A DNA stretch of 64,000 bases from Pseudomonadota bacterium (GCA_021805565.1 JAJZFA010000021.1:124001-188000), one strand, 5' to 3'. Positions 26,458 to 36,527 are shown, counted from the stretch's first letter. The notes: generated by a model not told the origin, from the letters alone. Program-made: numbers and translations.

Positions 26458-27045
26458 TCACGGGCCGGGCGGGGCCGGCGTTCCCGCGTGACGCAGCCCG
26501 GTGATCAGATAATCCCAGCCCGTCAGCAAGGTCAGGACAGCGGCAATCCACAACATCGTCTCGCCGATGATCGAGATCGGCAGGAAATCGATGTGCAGGA
26601 TCGCCGCCGACGACTGGCCGGCGATCAGCGTGCCAAGCGCGCCCATCTGAAACCCGGTCTTCCATTTCGCCAGCCGCGTGACCGGAAGCCCGACCTTGAT
26701 GCTGGCAAGATATTCCCGCAGGCCGCTCACCAGGATCTCGCGCAGCATAATGACGATAGCGGGATACAGCCCGATTGCCGACAGTTTGCCCTGGCCCACC
26801 AGCATCATCAGCACCGCGCCGACCAGAAGCTTGTCGGCGATCGGGTCCAGCATGCGCCCCAGATCGGATTGCTGCAGCCGCGACCGCGCCAGCATGCCGT
26901 CGAAATAATCCGTGATCGCCGCGACACTGAAGGTGGCGCATGCGGCCAGATCGGCCCATGGCGTTCCGGTCGCGATCAGCACCACCAAAAGCGGTATCGA
27001 TGCGATGCGGGACAGCGTCAGAAGATTGGGAAGGTCGGTCAACAT
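26458..27045 (-). CDS. pgsA: CDP-diacylglycerol-glycerol-3-phosphate 3-phosphatidyltransferase
   Basis: First committed step of phosphatidylglycerol synthesis. The 195 residues contain the opening NLLTLSRIASIPLLVVL typical of PgsA and the intact signature D46, D49-G50, A53-R54, G63, D67 and D71. Five to six membrane helices. The Pro-rich end is unremarkable. It stands alone on the minus strand. Confidence 0.95.
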   Translation of the reverse strand: MLTDLPNLLTLSRIASIPLLVVLIATGTPWADLAACATFSVAAITDYFDGMLARSRLQQSDLGRMLDPIADKLLVGAVLMMLVGQGKLSAIGLYPAIVIMLREILVSGLREYLASIKVGLPVTRLAKWKTGFQMGALGTLIAGQSSAAILHIDFLPISIIGETMLWIAAVLTLLTGWDYLITGLRHAGTPAPPGP

Positions 27046-27214
27046 ACCGAGGCATGTTAAAGGGCCGGATAGGAATAAGCGATTCCGGTATCGCGACCGA
27101 TTCCCGTCCCGGCGTCAGAGCGGTCCGGCCATCGCCGTAAACACGATGGGCCAGACCGATGGCGAAAGCTTTGCCGGTGGAAAACGACTGCCTCGCAGTG
27201 TTCGCGGCCAACCG

Positions 27215-28159
27215 CTATCCGGCGGCGGGACGCAAGGTTTCATACACGCCTGTGCCGATCCGGTCGCCATGCGCCAGGATCGGCGGAATCGCCGTACCCT
27301 CCGGTTGCTGCTCCGGCCAGACCGGTCGCGGTATGGCGCCGGCCGCGGCGGATTGGTGCGCGCGGTCCAGCAACGCGCACGCCGCATTGAACAGGGCCGG
27401 ACCATCCAGCCCGATGCCCGTTTCCCACGCCTTGATCGCGTCGATCATATCATAGACCGCCCGCAGCACCGCCACGGCGGCCGGATAGCCGGCGGTGTCC
27501 TCATCCGCTGTTTGCGCCATCCAGTGATCGATTCGCGCATGTGCGAACGCGGCGAAACCCTGATCGCCCGCCAGCATGCCGGCGCGATCAGGACGCGACG
27601 TATAGCGATTGGTCTTTTCCACCCAGGTACTGACGTCGGGATGGGACAAGTGATGGATGCAGACGCCGTCTTCCGCCCCGAACTGGCCAAACCGGCTGGA
27701 ATGACGCACGATTCCGGCATGCACGGTCCGCGAAAAAGTAACGGCGCCGCGCCGGAACAGCCGGACATGGCGTTCCGGCCAGTAATAGGCCCGTTCGTCA
27801 TGCTGGCCCAGAATGTAGTGGCGCAGCGGAAATTCATAAATCTCCGCGACCGGGTTTGCGATCGCTTGGCGGATATGCACGTCCGCACCGGGGCTGAGGC
27901 ATTCGTCGTCATCCATGAATAAAATCCACTCATGGCTGCAAAGCGACAACGCGAGGGTGCGGGTTTCCTCGACCGTCGGTGTCCATGGCACCGTCAGAAC
28001 CTGATCGGCAAAGGCTTCGGCGATCGCGCGGGACGAATCGGTGGACGATTTGTCCACCACGATCAGTTCGTCCGCGAAGCGCAGCCCGCGCAGACAGGTG
28101 GCCAGGACGCTGGATCGATTATAGACGATGGCGAAGGCGCTGATTTTCGGACGTGGCAT
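27215..28159 (-). CDS. glycosyltransferase family 2 protein
   Basis: A 314-residue GT-A fold glycosyltransferase. The N-terminal Rossmann strand (ISAFAIVYNR), the FADELIVVDKSSTDSS loop and the metal-binding DDDE of LFMDDDECLSP are clear. The C-terminal half with IHHLSHPDVSTWVEKTNRYTS (in pieces) is like the SunS/WaaE-type family of lipopolysaccharide core glucosyltransferases. No polysaccharide genes adjoin it. Confidence 0.9.
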   Translation of the reverse strand: MPRPKISAFAIVYNRSSVLATCLRGLRFADELIVVDKSSTDSSRAIAEAFADQVLTVPWTPTVEETRTLALSLCSHEWILFMDDDECLSPGADVHIRQAIANPVAEIYEFPLRHYILGQHDERAYYWPERHVRLFRRGAVTFSRTVHAGIVRHSSRFGQFGAEDGVCIHHLSHPDVSTWVEKTNRYTSRPDRAGMLAGDQGFAAFAHARIDHWMAQTADEDTAGYPAAVAVLRAVYDMIDAIKAWETGIGLDGPALFNAACALLDRAHQSAAAGAIPRPVWPEQQPEGTAIPPILAHGDRIGTGVYETLRPAAG

Positions 28160-28230
28160 AGAGCCCCCTGGCTTGGCGGGACACTGTAACCGGCGTTGGT
28201 TAACAAGAGTTTAACGACGGACGTGAAGGC

Positions 28231-28538
28231 TCATTTCGTCTTGCGTGCGAACGTGAGCGGACGATCGAGTTCCACCCGGTCATGCGTCGCCTTGGGCGCG
28301 ATCCGCCCGCGCTCGCCGCGCTCCAGGCGGACCAGGCGGACCAGGCCATAGCCGTCCAACGTTCGCAGCGTCCGCGACAAGGTGGATTTCGCCTTGCCGG
28401 TGATCCGGGCGATCGTCGAGCCAGCGGGGGGGGGCGGCTCGACGATCGCCCGGAGCAACTCGCGCTTGCCGGCCGACAGAACCTTGCCCCACGGCCGTCA
28501 GTCTCCCCAAAACCCACCCCTGTCGCTGTTATTGACAT
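28231..28538 (-). pseudogene. frameshifted HVO_A0114/MarR-like HTH regulator
   Basis: A winged-helix regulator in which an ATG at 28538 opens one frame (MSITATGVGFGETD) while the conserved body lies in another: WGKVLSAGKRELLRAIVE, then AKSTLSRTLRTLDGYGLVRL. A TGA stands just before that body, so one base has been lost or gained near 28500. A TTG at 28458 could still produce a 75-residue protein without the N-terminus. Family members are often the antitoxin half of TumE/TumA pairs; no TumE-like toxin is present here. A run of nine C (28426-28434) sits within the coding body and may be prone to slippage. Confidence 0.6.
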
Positions 28539-28567
28539 ATTTCCTATGACGATCTAGATATCAAGGA

Positions 28568-29494
28568 ATGAAAACCTTGCCCCCGCCCCGTTCGGCCATC
28601 GACCTCATGCCGGCGCTGTACTACCAGTTGATCCATACCCTGACGGCCCTGCTGCCGCCGCCGCTGGACGATACCCCGGCCGCGCTGCGCGCGCGCGACC
28701 TGACCGCCGTCGCCAAGGTCGCATCGCTGGCGCCTGTCAACGCCGATGAGGCGGATATCGCCGCCCACTGCATCGCCTCCCGCGCCCAGGCGGAGGATGT
28801 GCTGCGGTTGGTCCACAAATACGACCACGACCCCGCTTTGGTCGGGAAGCTGAACAGGCAATACGCATCGATGATGCGGCTATGGCTGTCGGTGCACGCC
28901 CGGCTGCGGCGGGCGCAGTCCGAACGCCGCAAGCGCGATGCCAATCCCGAGACGGCGAATGAGGACGCCTGGGCGCGGTATATCGCCGAACGGTCGATGC
29001 TGGACGTGGTGCTGGCCCAGCCCGGCGCCGAACCGGCCGAACCGATGCGGCCACACCGGGCCCCCGTTGCCCGTCCGGCGGCAGTGCCGGCGACAACCGT
29101 CCCGGGAATTGCGACAAAATCTCACAACGCGGCTTTTGAGACGCAGATGAACGCCCTCCGCCCCAAAGCGCGGAAACGCCCAACCCTGCACGCGACCCTG
29201 CTCGGCACCACGACTCTAACCCCGGCGGACTACCAGACGCGGCTTGCGGTCAACGGCCTGGTCGGCGCGGCGATGACGGCGGCGGCGGATCGAATGGCCA
29301 GACTGGCCGCGCCGGGGGAATACGTCTCGGAAAATAAGATAGATCCTCAGGGCGTGGCTTTTGAGACGTGGTTGAGCGCCGAAACCCCCAGCAGCCCAGG
29401 CGACGCCACCCTGCGCGAGATCATGCGCGAGATCATGGGCATGCCGCTGAAAGGTCCGAAACGCGGCCTGGGAATGCTCCGCCACATACTATAA
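28568..29494 (+). CDS. hypothetical protein
   Basis: A 308-residue, Ala- and Arg-rich, mostly helical protein with no signal peptide or membrane segment. The N-terminal ~130 residues form predicted long helices ending in a basic RRAQSERRKRD patch; a Pro/Ala linker follows, then a segment with an AFET motif that occurs twice (in NAAFETQMNALRP and GVAFETWLSAETP). The end is basic. I do not recognise it. It is divergent from the damaged HTH gene, with only 29 bases between the starts. Confidence 0.65.
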   Translation: MKTLPPPRSAIDLMPALYYQLIHTLTALLPPPLDDTPAALRARDLTAVAKVASLAPVNADEADIAAHCIASRAQAEDVLRLVHKYDHDPALVGKLNRQYASMMRLWLSVHARLRRAQSERRKRDANPETANEDAWARYIAERSMLDVVLAQPGAEPAEPMRPHRAPVARPAAVPATTVPGIATKSHNAAFETQMNALRPKARKRPTLHATLLGTTTLTPADYQTRLAVNGLVGAAMTAAADRMARLAAPGEYVSENKIDPQGVAFETWLSAETPSSPGDATLREIMREIMGMPLKGPKRGLGMLRHIL

Positions 29495-29860
29495 TGCACG
29501 GCGATCAGCGCCGAACCGGCCCGAACCGAGGCAAAATCGCCGCGTCGATGGAAAAGAATATCGCGGCGGCGACGATCGCACCCCCTGCCGCATCCGGATA
29601 TTTGTTCGCGCGCCGGGTTAACCGGCAACGGCGTGCGAAACCGGCACGATGCCAACCGGCCGCGACAGGCACCGGTTGCCCCACCTGCCCCCGGCCCAGC
29701 ACCCACCACGCTTGGCAAACGCCCCTAAACAGGTCATAAAATCAGCGACCGTGATAGACGATTGGATATAGCGAAAGCGTTGCGGTCGAAGGTCTGCCGC
29801 GTCAATGCCCCTGTGGCACGCCGGTCGTTTATCCAGTCAGGGCACATAAGGACAGGAAGT
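29495..29860 (+). other. intergenic region upstream of gabD
   Basis: About 365 bases. Short frames on both strands have no recognisable features. It likely holds the gabD promoter. The frame of gabD is open back to 29762, but an ATG at 29861 preceded by GACAGGAAG is the natural start. I see no RNA gene or repeat. Confidence 0.5.
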
Positions 29861-31294
29861 ATGTACACCGACGTTTCTCTCTTCATCGGCGGTGCCTGGG
29901 GTCCCGCCGCGGGCGGACGCACCATCGCCGTCGTCAACCCAGCCACCGGCGACACCATCGGCACGGTTCCGCATGCCGCGACCTCCGACCTGGACCGAGC
30001 TTTGGACGCGGCCGACAAGGGCTTCCGCACATGGCGGAAAATTTCCGCCTTCGACCGGTCCAAAATGATGCGCAAAGCCGCCGATATCCTGCGGGAACGC
30101 GCGGACGCCATCGCTCGGCTGCTGACCATGGAACAAGGCAAGCCGCTGGCCGAGGCCAAGGGCGAAGTGCTGGCCGGCGCCGACGTGATCGACTGGTTCG
30201 CCGAGGAAGCCCGCCGCGCCTATGGCCGCGTGATCCCCGCCCGAGCAGAAGGCGTGTATCAGTTGGTGATCAAGGAACCGGTGGGGCCGGTCGCGGCATT
30301 CACCCCATGGAATTTCCCCATCAACCAGGTGGTCCGCAAACTGTCGGCCGCGCTGGCCGCGGGATGCTCCATCATCGTCAAGGCGCCGGAAGAAACGCCG
30401 GCGTCGCCCGCCGAACTGATCCGGGCGTTCGCCGATGCCGGCGTGCCGGCCGGGACGATCAACCTGGTCTATGGCGTGCCATCGGAAATTTCCGAGTATC
30501 TGATCCCGCATCCGGTCATCAAGAAAATGTCGTTCACCGGATCGACCGTCGTTGGCAAGCAGTTGGCCGCCATCGCCGGCGCGCACATGAAGCGTGTCAC
30601 GATGGAACTGGGCGGCCACGCGCCGGCCATCGTGTTCGGCGATGCCGATGTCGATGCCGCCAGCCGGATGCTCGCCGGGTCGAAGTTCCGCAACGCCGGC
30701 CAGGTGTGCGTGTCGCCGACCCGGATGCTGGTGCAGGAAAACGTGTATGAGCAGTTCGTCGAGGGCTTTCTGGCCCACACCAGGAAGCTGAAGGTCGGCG
30801 ACGGTCTGGAATCCGGCAATACCATGGGTCCGCTCGCCAATGCCCGCCGCATTACTGCGATGGAAAGTTTCATCGGCGACGCCACGCAAAAAGGCGCGAC
30901 GGTGCGCACGGGCGGCAACCGGATCGGCAACAAGGGGAATTTCTTCGAGCCAACGGTGCTGACCGACGTACCGATGGAAGCGCGGGTACAGAATGAGGAA
31001 CCGTTCGGTCCTCTGGCGATCATCTCGCCGTTCCGCGGCTTCGACGACGTGGTGGCAGAATCGAACCGCCTGCCGTTCGGACTGGCGTCCTATGCCTTCA
31101 CCCGCTCGGCGAAGACCGCGAACGCCATCGCCAGTGCGGTGGAGGCCGGCATGATGACCATCAACCACATGGGCCTGGCGCTGCCGGAAGTGCCGTTCGG
31201 CGGGATCAAGGATTCAGGCTATGGGTCCGAGGGCGGGTCAGAAGCCATCGAGGCGTATCTGAACACCAAGTTCGTCACCCAGGCCGGGTTCTGA
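29861..31294 (+). CDS. gabD: NAD(P)-dependent succinate-semialdehyde dehydrogenase
   Basis: A 477-residue aldehyde dehydrogenase. The general-base Glu lies in MELGGHAP and the nucleophilic Cys in [11 protein letters not shown], both intact; the substrate-specific [13 protein letters not shown] end is typical of the SSADH group. It oxidises succinate semialdehyde to succinate in GABA or related degradation. No GABA transaminase is adjacent, so a related aldehyde cannot be excluded. Confidence 0.92.
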   Translation: MYTDVSLFIGGAWGPAAGGRTIAVVNPATGDTIGTVPHAATSDLDRALDAADKGFRTWRKISAFDRSKMMRKAADILRERADAIARLLTMEQGKPLAEAKGEVLAGADVIDWFAEEARRAYGRVIPARAEGVYQLVIKEPVGPVAAFTPWNFPINQVVRKLSAALAAGCSIIVKAPEETPASPAELIRAFADAGVPAGTINLVYGVPSEISEYLIPHPVIKKMSFTGSTVVGKQLAAIAGAHMKRVTMELGGHAPAIVFGDADVDAASRMLAGSKFRNAGQVCVSPTRMLVQENVYEQFVEGFLAHTRKLKVGDGLESGNTMGPLANARRITAMESFIGDATQKGATVRTGGNRIGNKGNFFEPTVLTDVPMEARVQNEEPFGPLAIISPFRGFDDVVAESNRLPFGLASYAFTRSAKTANAIASAVEAGMMTINHMGLALPEVPFGGIKDSGYGSEGGSEAIEAYLNTKFVTQAGF

Positions 31295-31305
31295 TCCGGC
31301 ACTGT

Positions 31306-31331
31306 CCGGCTGGCGGGAAACCGCCGGCCGG
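31306..31331 (+). terminator. hairpin after gabD
   Basis: An eleven-base GC-rich stem closed by a GAAA tetraloop (CCGGCTGGCGG / CCGCCGGCCGG, one wobble pair) eleven bases after the gabD stop. No T-run follows, so it may be a Rho-dependent end or a 3'-stabilising hairpin rather than a classical terminator. Confidence 0.4.
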
Positions 31332-31436
31332 ATACTTCGTCGCCGCAGCGGGGCTTGCGCGAGTGCCCGGCCCGCCCTGTCACGCGGGCAGATAACCCAC
31401 GACGATCATGCACCATCCGGGGACCGGCGGGTTCCA

Positions 31437-32318
31437 TCATCCCGGCTTGCACCACGCCGCGATTTGCGCGTGCGTCGCGAACCAGCACCCGCCCTTCCCT
31501 TTCATGTGCCGGATCAGTCGGTCCAGCAAAGGCAATCGCGACCGGTGGCCGACGATGTGCGGATGCATCGTCAGCAGGAACATCCCGCCCTCGTCCCACG
31601 CCCCATCGAATTCGGCGGTGAAAATCTCCTCCACCGCAGACGGCGGCGTGTAAGGCCGCAATCCGGAAAACCGCAGCATGTTGAAGTAAACCGCGTCGTC
31701 GCGAATCCATTCCGGCGGCAACTCCACAATGCCCGTCGGCTCGCCCTGATCCTCCAATTCGTACGGATCGTCGTCCGCCATCAAACTGCTGTCGTACAGC
31801 AGCTTCATTTCGCGGATGATATCCAGCGTATTGACCGAGAAATCCCACGACGCCGTCCGTATCCCCACCGGCTCGACACCGCTGACCCGCGCCAGCGTCT
31901 CCCGCGAGCGCAACGTCAGTTCGCGTTCGGCCTCGCGCGGCAGGGCGGTGTTCACCTCGTGAATCCACGAATGAATCCCGATCTCGTGCCCGTCCCCGGC
32001 CACCGCCCGCACCTCGTCTGGGTGGAGCAAGGCCGAGACGGCGGGGTAGAAAAACGTCGCCGGCACCGATTCCCGCGCCAGCAGCCGCAAAATCCGCGGC
32101 GTCGCCTGGCGGGCGCCATACTGGCCCTGACTGATCCGCATCGGGCTCGGATCGTTGTCGCGCAGCGGAATCGTCTCATGATCCGCGTCGAAACTGATCG
32201 CCACGGCACAGCGCGCGCCATCCGGCCAGGCCGCCGGCTTCAGGCTGCGCCCGGCGCGCGCCCGCCCGACCATCGTCCGCCACGTTTCTTCCGGCCATTG
32301 CCACGGTTCAAGGCTCAT
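31437..32318 (-). CDS. polysaccharide deacetylase family protein
   Basis: A 293-residue NodB-type hydrolase of the carbohydrate esterase 4/PuuE group. The metal site is visible as FDADHET (Asp pair) and HEIGIHSWIHE (His pair); the LTMHPHIVGHR motif comes near the end. PuuE-type members act on amides such as allantoin or formamides rather than glycans, and the neighbouring divergent amidase fits amide metabolism. ATG 32318 is chosen because GGAGG lies nine bases upstream. Confidence 0.88.
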   Translation of the reverse strand: MSLEPWQWPEETWRTMVGRARAGRSLKPAAWPDGARCAVAISFDADHETIPLRDNDPSPMRISQGQYGARQATPRILRLLARESVPATFFYPAVSALLHPDEVRAVAGDGHEIGIHSWIHEVNTALPREAERELTLRSRETLARVSGVEPVGIRTASWDFSVNTLDIIREMKLLYDSSLMADDDPYELEDQGEPTGIVELPPEWIRDDAVYFNMLRFSGLRPYTPPSAVEEIFTAEFDGAWDEGGMFLLTMHPHIVGHRSRLPLLDRLIRHMKGKGGCWFATHAQIAAWCKPG

Positions 32319-32389
32319 GCGGGGTTCCCTCCATGCGCGACCGGCGCCATGCTGCACCGGGATAACCCTATCGGAAAAGAGTACCCCGA

Positions 32390-33784
32390 ATGCCTGACCT
32401 GGATCCTGCTGTACTAACGGCCGAGGATATGCTCGGGCACTTCGCCCGCCGGACGCTGACCCCCGTCGATGTACTGCAAGCAGTCACCGAACGGGTCGCC
32501 CGCCTGAACCCCGGACTGAACGCCTTCGCCGTCATGAACCCAGGCGCTTTACAGGCCGCCGGCGAAAGCGCGTCCCGCTGGCGATCCGGCCGGCCGATCG
32601 GTCGTCTGGACGGCGTGCCCTGCACCGTGAAGGATCTCGTCGATCTCGCCGGCTTTCCCACGCGGCGCGGCAGCCGGACAACCAGCACCGACCCGGCGGC
32701 CGATGACGCGCCGATGGTCGCGGGTCTGAAAGCGGCCGGCGCGGTGGTCATCGGAAAAACCACAACGACCGAGTTCGGCTGGAAAACGCCCGGCGACAAC
32801 CCGCTGCACGGCATTACCCGCAATCCCTGGAATCCGGCCTACACCGCCGGCGGATCGTCGTCCGGCGCCGGAGCGGCCGGAGCGGCCGGATTCGGTCCGC
32901 TGCATATCGGCACCGATGCCGGCGGGTCGGTGCGCATTCCCGCCGCCTGGTGCGGACTGGTCGGGCTCAAACCGACCTATGGCCGTATTCCGCAATGGCC
33001 GGCCAGCGCCTTCGCCACCGTGTCCTGCGCCGGCCCGATGACCCGCACCGTCCGCGACGCGGCACTGATGCTGTCGGCCATGGCCCGCTGGGATCTGCGC
33101 GATCCGTTCTGCCTGCCCGACGATCCCCGCGACTGGCTGGCGGGCATCGAGGATGGCGTCGCCGGGATGACCGTCGGCGTAATGAACAACCACGGATTTG
33201 CCGCGCCGATCGACGCGGACGGTATCGCCGCGGTGGAACGCGCCGCGCATATTCTTTCGGAAGCCGGTGCCATCGTGGAACAGGCCGAGGCCGGACTGCC
33301 CGATACCAGCGTGTCCTTTGGCCGCGTCTGGGGCGCCGCGCTTGCCCGCCTCGGTGCCGGCATGCCGTCGCAACTGGCCGCCCTGCTGGACCCCGGCATC
33401 CGGGAAGTCGCCGAAGCGCTCGGCGGCATGACCGCCGTGGAATTCATGGACGCGGAGGCGTCGCGAGCGGCGGCGGCGCATGCGATGGCGCGGCTGCATC
33501 AGCGATACGATCTGGTACTGTGCCCAACAGTGCCCGCTGGGCCGCCGTTGGCCGATGCGCCGACGGTCGATCCGGTCAGCGCGCTGCGCACCGCCTGGGC
33601 GCCGTGGACGTTCACATTCAACCTGACCCGCCAGCCGGCGATTACCGTCCCCATGGGGCCTCGGGTGGACGGGCTGCCCAATTCCGTTCAGATCGCGGCC
33701 GCTCAGTTCCGCGACGACCTGGTGCTGCGGGCCGCCCGCACGATCGAACGGGCGCAACCGTTCCAGGTCGCCGGCCTGACGTAG
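32390..33784 (+). CDS. amidase
   Basis: Amidase-signature enzyme of 464 residues. The Ser-Ser-Lys triad is intact: K81 (in VKDLVDLAG), S156 (in GGSSSG) and S180 (in GTDAGGS). It hydrolyses a carboxamide; the substrate is unknown. It is divergent from the deacetylase gene, with 71 bases between starts, and the two may share control. Confidence 0.93.
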   Translation: MPDLDPAVLTAEDMLGHFARRTLTPVDVLQAVTERVARLNPGLNAFAVMNPGALQAAGESASRWRSGRPIGRLDGVPCTVKDLVDLAGFPTRRGSRTTSTDPAADDAPMVAGLKAAGAVVIGKTTTTEFGWKTPGDNPLHGITRNPWNPAYTAGGSSSGAGAAGAAGFGPLHIGTDAGGSVRIPAAWCGLVGLKPTYGRIPQWPASAFATVSCAGPMTRTVRDAALMLSAMARWDLRDPFCLPDDPRDWLAGIEDGVAGMTVGVMNNHGFAAPIDADGIAAVERAAHILSEAGAIVEQAEAGLPDTSVSFGRVWGAALARLGAGMPSQLAALLDPGIREVAEALGGMTAVEFMDAEASRAAAAHAMARLHQRYDLVLCPTVPAGPPLADAPTVDPVSALRTAWAPWTFTFNLTRQPAITVPMGPRVDGLPNSVQIAAAQFRDDLVLRAARTIERAQPFQVAGLT

Positions 33785-33880
33785 AAGGGGCATACCCTTT
33801 CGACTTCCATTCCGCACCCGACGATCGCCCATTTGACAAGGCTTCAGGCGGCGAGCGGTCCGGTTCTTTCCGGCCGCGTG

Positions 33881-35221
33881 CTACACCGGCAGCGTGACCG
33901 TCGCCTTCGCGCCGCCGCCAGGACGGTTTGCCAGCGTCACGTCCCCGCCATGGGCACGCATGATATTGCGGGCGATCGGCAACCCCAGCCCGACCCCGCC
34001 TGTCTCGCGGTTACGGCTGGGTTCGCCGCGATGGAACGGCTCGAACACCCGATCGAGTTCGCCGGGGGGGATTCCGGGGCCGTTATCCTCGATCTCCACC
34101 ACCGCCAAACCGGGACCGCCATCCGCCAGCCGCACCGCCGCCGAACCGCCATAGTTCATCGCGTTGGCGACCAGATTGACGAAGACCCGCTTCAACGACA
34201 GCGACCTTGCCCGCACCGTCCGGTGGGCGGGGCCGTCGTAGGTCAGCTTGTCTTCCATGCCGGGTCTGGCGTCGCCGGCCTCATCCAGGATCGTCTGCAG
34301 CAGTTCCGCCAGATCGATCGCCGACACCGGTTCCGATGTTCGCGAATCCCGGCCGAACGCCAGCGTGGCGGACACCATCGCCTCCAGTTCCTCCAGATCG
34401 GCCAGGATTTTACCGCGCTGTTCGTCGTCTTCCACGAACTCCGCCCGCAGTTTCAGTCGGGTAATCGGCGTGCGCAGGTCGTGCCCAATGGCCGTCAGCA
34501 GTTCCGTGCGATCCTCCACGAAGCGGCGGATACGCGCCGCCATGGTATTGAAGGCAACGGCGGCGACGGCAACCTCGGTCGGACCGTCTTCCGGCAGGGG
34601 AGGCGCGTTGACATCCAGCCCAAGCGCCCTGGCCGCTTCGGCGAGGGTTCGGACCGGGGCGGTCAGGCGACGCACCGCCCACAGCGTCAGCATCGCCGCG
34701 GCGGCGGTCATCAGCACGAACGCGGCCAGGAACGTCGGCGAGTGCCAGGGCCGCAATGGCTCCAGCGCGACCTTGACGTTCAGCCATTCGCCGTCGGGCA
34801 GGCGCATCCCCACGACCGCCCGTTGCCAGAAGCGGCCGCCATAAATCACCATTTCCCGCCAGCGAATTTGCGGCGCACCGAGCGGGACCAGGTTCAGGTT
34901 GATTCGGATCAGGCGCTGTTCCGGCCCTGGCATCTCCGGCAGATCCGGATCGGGCGGCGACGCGCTCAGCGCCGGCACGAGGTTGGAGCCCCGGTGCAGG
35001 TCCGCCAGCACCGCTGCCCGGCGCGGCGGATCGGTTAGCGCCATGGTGCGATACAGGCTGATCACCCGCACCGCGATATCGCGGGCTTGCGCCAACCGCT
35101 GGACATCCAGCCGGTCGAGCGCATGGATCGTCAGCCCCGCGCCCTGAACGACGATAAGGCCCAACAGCAGCACCCAGGCGGTACGGGCCGCCAGGCTGCG
35201 CGGCCAGAGGCGGATTGTCAT
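33881..35221 (-). CDS. sensor histidine kinase
   Basis: A 446-residue envelope sensor: membrane helix at ~12-32, periplasmic domain to ~155, second helix ~160-180, HAMP, then the phospho-acceptor H-box AIGHDLRTPITRLKLR and an ATPase domain with NAMNYG (N box), DNGPGIP (G1) and GGVGLGLPIA (G2). The layout is that of EnvZ-like kinases. It overlaps its response regulator gene by four bases (35218-35221). Confidence 0.94.
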   Translation of the reverse strand: MTIRLWPRSLAARTAWVLLLGLIVVQGAGLTIHALDRLDVQRLAQARDIAVRVISLYRTMALTDPPRRAAVLADLHRGSNLVPALSASPPDPDLPEMPGPEQRLIRINLNLVPLGAPQIRWREMVIYGGRFWQRAVVGMRLPDGEWLNVKVALEPLRPWHSPTFLAAFVLMTAAAAMLTLWAVRRLTAPVRTLAEAARALGLDVNAPPLPEDGPTEVAVAAVAFNTMAARIRRFVEDRTELLTAIGHDLRTPITRLKLRAEFVEDDEQRGKILADLEELEAMVSATLAFGRDSRTSEPVSAIDLAELLQTILDEAGDARPGMEDKLTYDGPAHRTVRARSLSLKRVFVNLVANAMNYGGSAAVRLADGGPGLAVVEIEDNGPGIPPGELDRVFEPFHRGEPSRNRETGGVGLGLPIARNIMRAHGGDVTLANRPGGGAKATVTLPV

Positions 35222-35937
35222 GCGCGCTCAACCGTAGCGGCAAGGACATAACCCCCGCCGCGAACGGTCTTGATCAACTGCGCGTTCCGCCCATCGTCCT
35301 CCAGCTTGCGGCGCAGGCGCGACACCGCGACATCGATCGCCCGATCGAACGGGCCGGCCTGACGGCCGCGCAGCAGGTCCAGCAGCATGTCGCGGGTCAG
35401 CACGCGGTTCGCCCGCGACACCAGCGCCAGCAACAGATCGTATTCGCCGCCGGTCAGCGGCACTTCCACGCCTTCGGGGTTGAGCAGGCGGCGGCGCGCA
35501 GGTTCCAGCGTCCAGTCGTTGAAACGGTAGCCGCTGCCCGGCGGATCCTGCCTGGCCTCCGCCTGGTCGCCGGAGCGGCGCAGCACGGCGCGAATGCGGG
35601 CCAGCAATTCGCGCGGGTTGAACGGCTTCGGCACGTAATCGTCGGCCCCCAGTTCCAGGCCGATGATGCGATCGGTCTCCTCGCCCATCGCGGTCAGCAT
35701 CACGATCGGGATTTGCGACTGGGTCCGCAACCAGCGCGCCAGATCGAGGCCGGACTCGCCGGGCAGCATCAGGTCCAGCACGACAAGCTGGTAATGCCCG
35801 TTGGTCCACGCCCGCCTCGCCTCCCTGCCATCGCGCACGGCGGTTACCCGGATGCGGTGCTTTTCCAGGAACCGGGCGAGCAGATCGCGAATCTCACGAT
35901 CGTCATCAACGACGAGAATATGCGGGGACTGGTCCAT
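35218..35937 (-). CDS. OmpR-family response regulator
   Basis: A 239-residue regulator: a receiver domain with the acidic pair in VVDDD, the phospho-acceptor Asp in VVLDLMLPG (~residue 56) and the Lys of VPKPF, then an OmpR-type winged helix (~145-235) with VDVAVSRLRRKLE. Paired with the kinase downstream. The divergent gene 36072-36527 is an obvious candidate target. Confidence 0.95.
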   Translation of the reverse strand: MDQSPHILVVDDDREIRDLLARFLEKHRIRVTAVRDGREARRAWTNGHYQLVVLDLMLPGESGLDLARWLRTQSQIPIVMLTAMGEETDRIIGLELGADDYVPKPFNPRELLARIRAVLRRSGDQAEARQDPPGSGYRFNDWTLEPARRRLLNPEGVEVPLTGGEYDLLLALVSRANRVLTRDMLLDLLRGRQAGPFDRAIDVAVSRLRRKLEDDGRNAQLIKTVRGGGYVLAATVERA

Positions 35938-36071
35938 GCACTGTTACATACGACACCCGAGGCGCGTCCGGAACGGCCGTTGCACTTTATTGCAATTCGT
36001 CGCGCGCCGGAGCGGATCGGGCCGGAGCGGATGAGCCATGTATGTGCCGTTGCATCCCACGGAGAAAACGC

Positions 36072-36527
36072 ATGCGCCATACCGTACTAACCGCCGTCGT
36101 GGCCTTCACGATCGGCGGAATCGCCACCGGCGCGGTTCTGTCGCGCGCCGAAACGCCGCCGTCACCGCCCAGCCCGATGGCGGATGGCCCGATGGCAGAC
36201 AAGATGACGCCGCCCGGTCACCGTTGGTTCGGCGGTTGGGGTCATGGCCAGCCTGGGCCGGACGCGGAAGGCTGGAACCATCATCGGGACATGATGCGGA
36301 CGTTCGCGCTGGTTTACCGGCAGCCCGATCGCGCCTTGGTGCCCGCCGACGTGCGGAAGATCGCCGAGGGGTTCCTGCTGTGGCAGGGCAACCATAGCTG
36401 GAAGGTGACCAATGTGGCCGCCGAACCGGATGGGCCCATTGGCTTCGACATTGCGACGCCGGACGGATCGACGGTCGCGAAATTCACCATGGACCCGCAC
36501 AGCGGGAAGATCGAACGGGCCGGATAG
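36072..36527 (+). CDS. secreted/anchored hypothetical protein with PepSY-like end
   Basis: A 151-residue protein with an N-terminal hydrophobic segment (TVLTAVVAFTIGGIATGAVL) that is either an uncleaved anchor or a signal peptide. The middle is Pro/Gly/His/Met-rich (PPGHRWFGGWGHGQPGP; DMMRTF) and could bind metal. The end, WKVTNVAAEPDGPIGFDIATPDG plus FTMDPHSGKIER (cited in parts), has the strand pattern of PepSY domains. It faces the two-component genes across 134 bases. Confidence 0.68.
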   Translation: MRHTVLTAVVAFTIGGIATGAVLSRAETPPSPPSPMADGPMADKMTPPGHRWFGGWGHGQPGPDAEGWNHHRDMMRTFALVYRQPDRALVPADVRKIAEGFLLWQGNHSWKVTNVAAEPDGPIGFDIATPDGSTVAKFTMDPHSGKIERAG

